Shown here in pieces: positions 63,939 to 64,000 of a stretch of DNA of 64,000 bases. Position 1 is the stretch's first letter. Every line of letters begins with the position of its first letter. The stretch lies in NCBI RefSeq assembly GCF_007923445.1, contig NZ_VOJI01000001.1, positions 62,001 through 126,000 of the forward strand, given 5' to 3'. This DNA comes from Puniceibacterium confluentis (GTDB lineage: Bacteria; Pseudomonadota; Alphaproteobacteria; Rhodobacterales; Rhodobacteraceae). The notes below the pieces were generated by a model. The model had not been told where the DNA came from. It was given only the letters and a program-made list of their open reading frames with translations, and made no database searches. A program made the translations under genes and the position numbers.

Positions 63939-64000
63939 ATGACGCTTGCACTGCAAGGAGTCTCGAAGGTTGTGGGCGGGCAGACCCACGTTCACAAGAC
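63939..64000 (+). CDS. glpS: Glycerol ABC transporter ATP-binding protein GlpS, N-terminus (runs off the window)
   Basis: Only 20 codons are visible: MTLALQGVSKVVGGQTHVHK. The VSKVVGGQTHVH pattern matches the beginning of GlpS, one of the two ATPases of the GlpSTPQV glycerol uptake system, which usually follows glpD in Rhizobiales and Rhodobacterales. A strong GGGGGGAGGA ribosome-binding site precedes the ATG. Confidence 0.8.
   Translation, partial: MTLALQGVSKVVGGQTHVHK

Overview
The window is a GC-rich alphaproteobacterial chromosome segment, most likely from the Rhodobacterales (Roseobacter group). This rests on gene order and family content: mutS facing grpE-hrcA, rho-mnmE-mnmG-rsmG-parA-parB facing maf-aroE-coaE-dnaQ, a Rhodobacterales-style flagellar cluster with MotE, a YjbH/YjbF exopolysaccharide pair, and a glpR/glpD/glpS locus. 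No ribosomal or transfer RNA gene, CRISPR array or prophage was seen.

Region 1 (1-20.9 kb) is the origin-proximal housekeeping block. It holds the 5' end of a malic enzyme gene, mutS, grpE-hrcA, rph-rdgB-hemW, and the leftward run rho-mnmE-mnmG-rsmG-parA-parB. The 540-bp gap between rho and maf has DnaA boxes, AT-rich tracts and a full-consensus CtrA box, so I call it the chromosomal replication origin. Two perfect 16-bp parS palindromes lie within 5.1 kb of it, one at the mnmG start and one inside rsmG, with a 14/16 match between mutS and grpE. Rightward from the origin run maf-aroE-coaE-dnaQ, then secB and fxsA, then a Tim44-like gene-mltA-smr.

Region 2 (20.9-29.8 kb) is accessory: an MFS transporter, a polyprenyl diphosphate synthase facing an isopentenyl diphosphate isomerase, and an exopolysaccharide module (Wza-like exporter, nucleotide-sugar epimerase, sugar transferase, YjbH, YjbF).

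Region 3 (29.8-44.8 kb) is flagellar block A: motB, flgE, flgK, flgL, flgI, motA, an uncharacterised 744-aa exported protein, degraded insertion-sequence remnants, flhA, fliR, flhB and a FliJ-like coiled-coil gene. Block B (56.3-61.2 kb) has motE, a small membrane/coiled-coil gene and fliL leftward, and fliF, fliH, fliN and fliP rightward. Between A and B is an 11-kb, entirely leftward metabolic insert: a DUF1028 hydrolase with a peptide-type ABC transporter under a FadR-type regulator, then an isoquinoline-oxidoreductase-like molybdenum hydroxylase with a diheme cytochrome c, then a TetR regulator. CtrA-like boxes (TTAA-N7-TTAA with one mismatch) lie upstream of motB, upstream of flgE and between fliL and fliF.

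Region 4 (61.2-64 kb) is glycerol catabolism: glpR (DeoR family), glpD, and the start of the glycerol ABC transporter ATPase gene glpS. Helically phased direct repeats lie in the glpR-glpD promoter gap.

The observations most worth follow-up are the CtrA box inside oriC, the parS sites built into mnmG and rsmG, the recurrent CtrA-like boxes at flagellar promoters (one shared with exopolysaccharide genes), and the 744-aa protein translationally coupled to motA.
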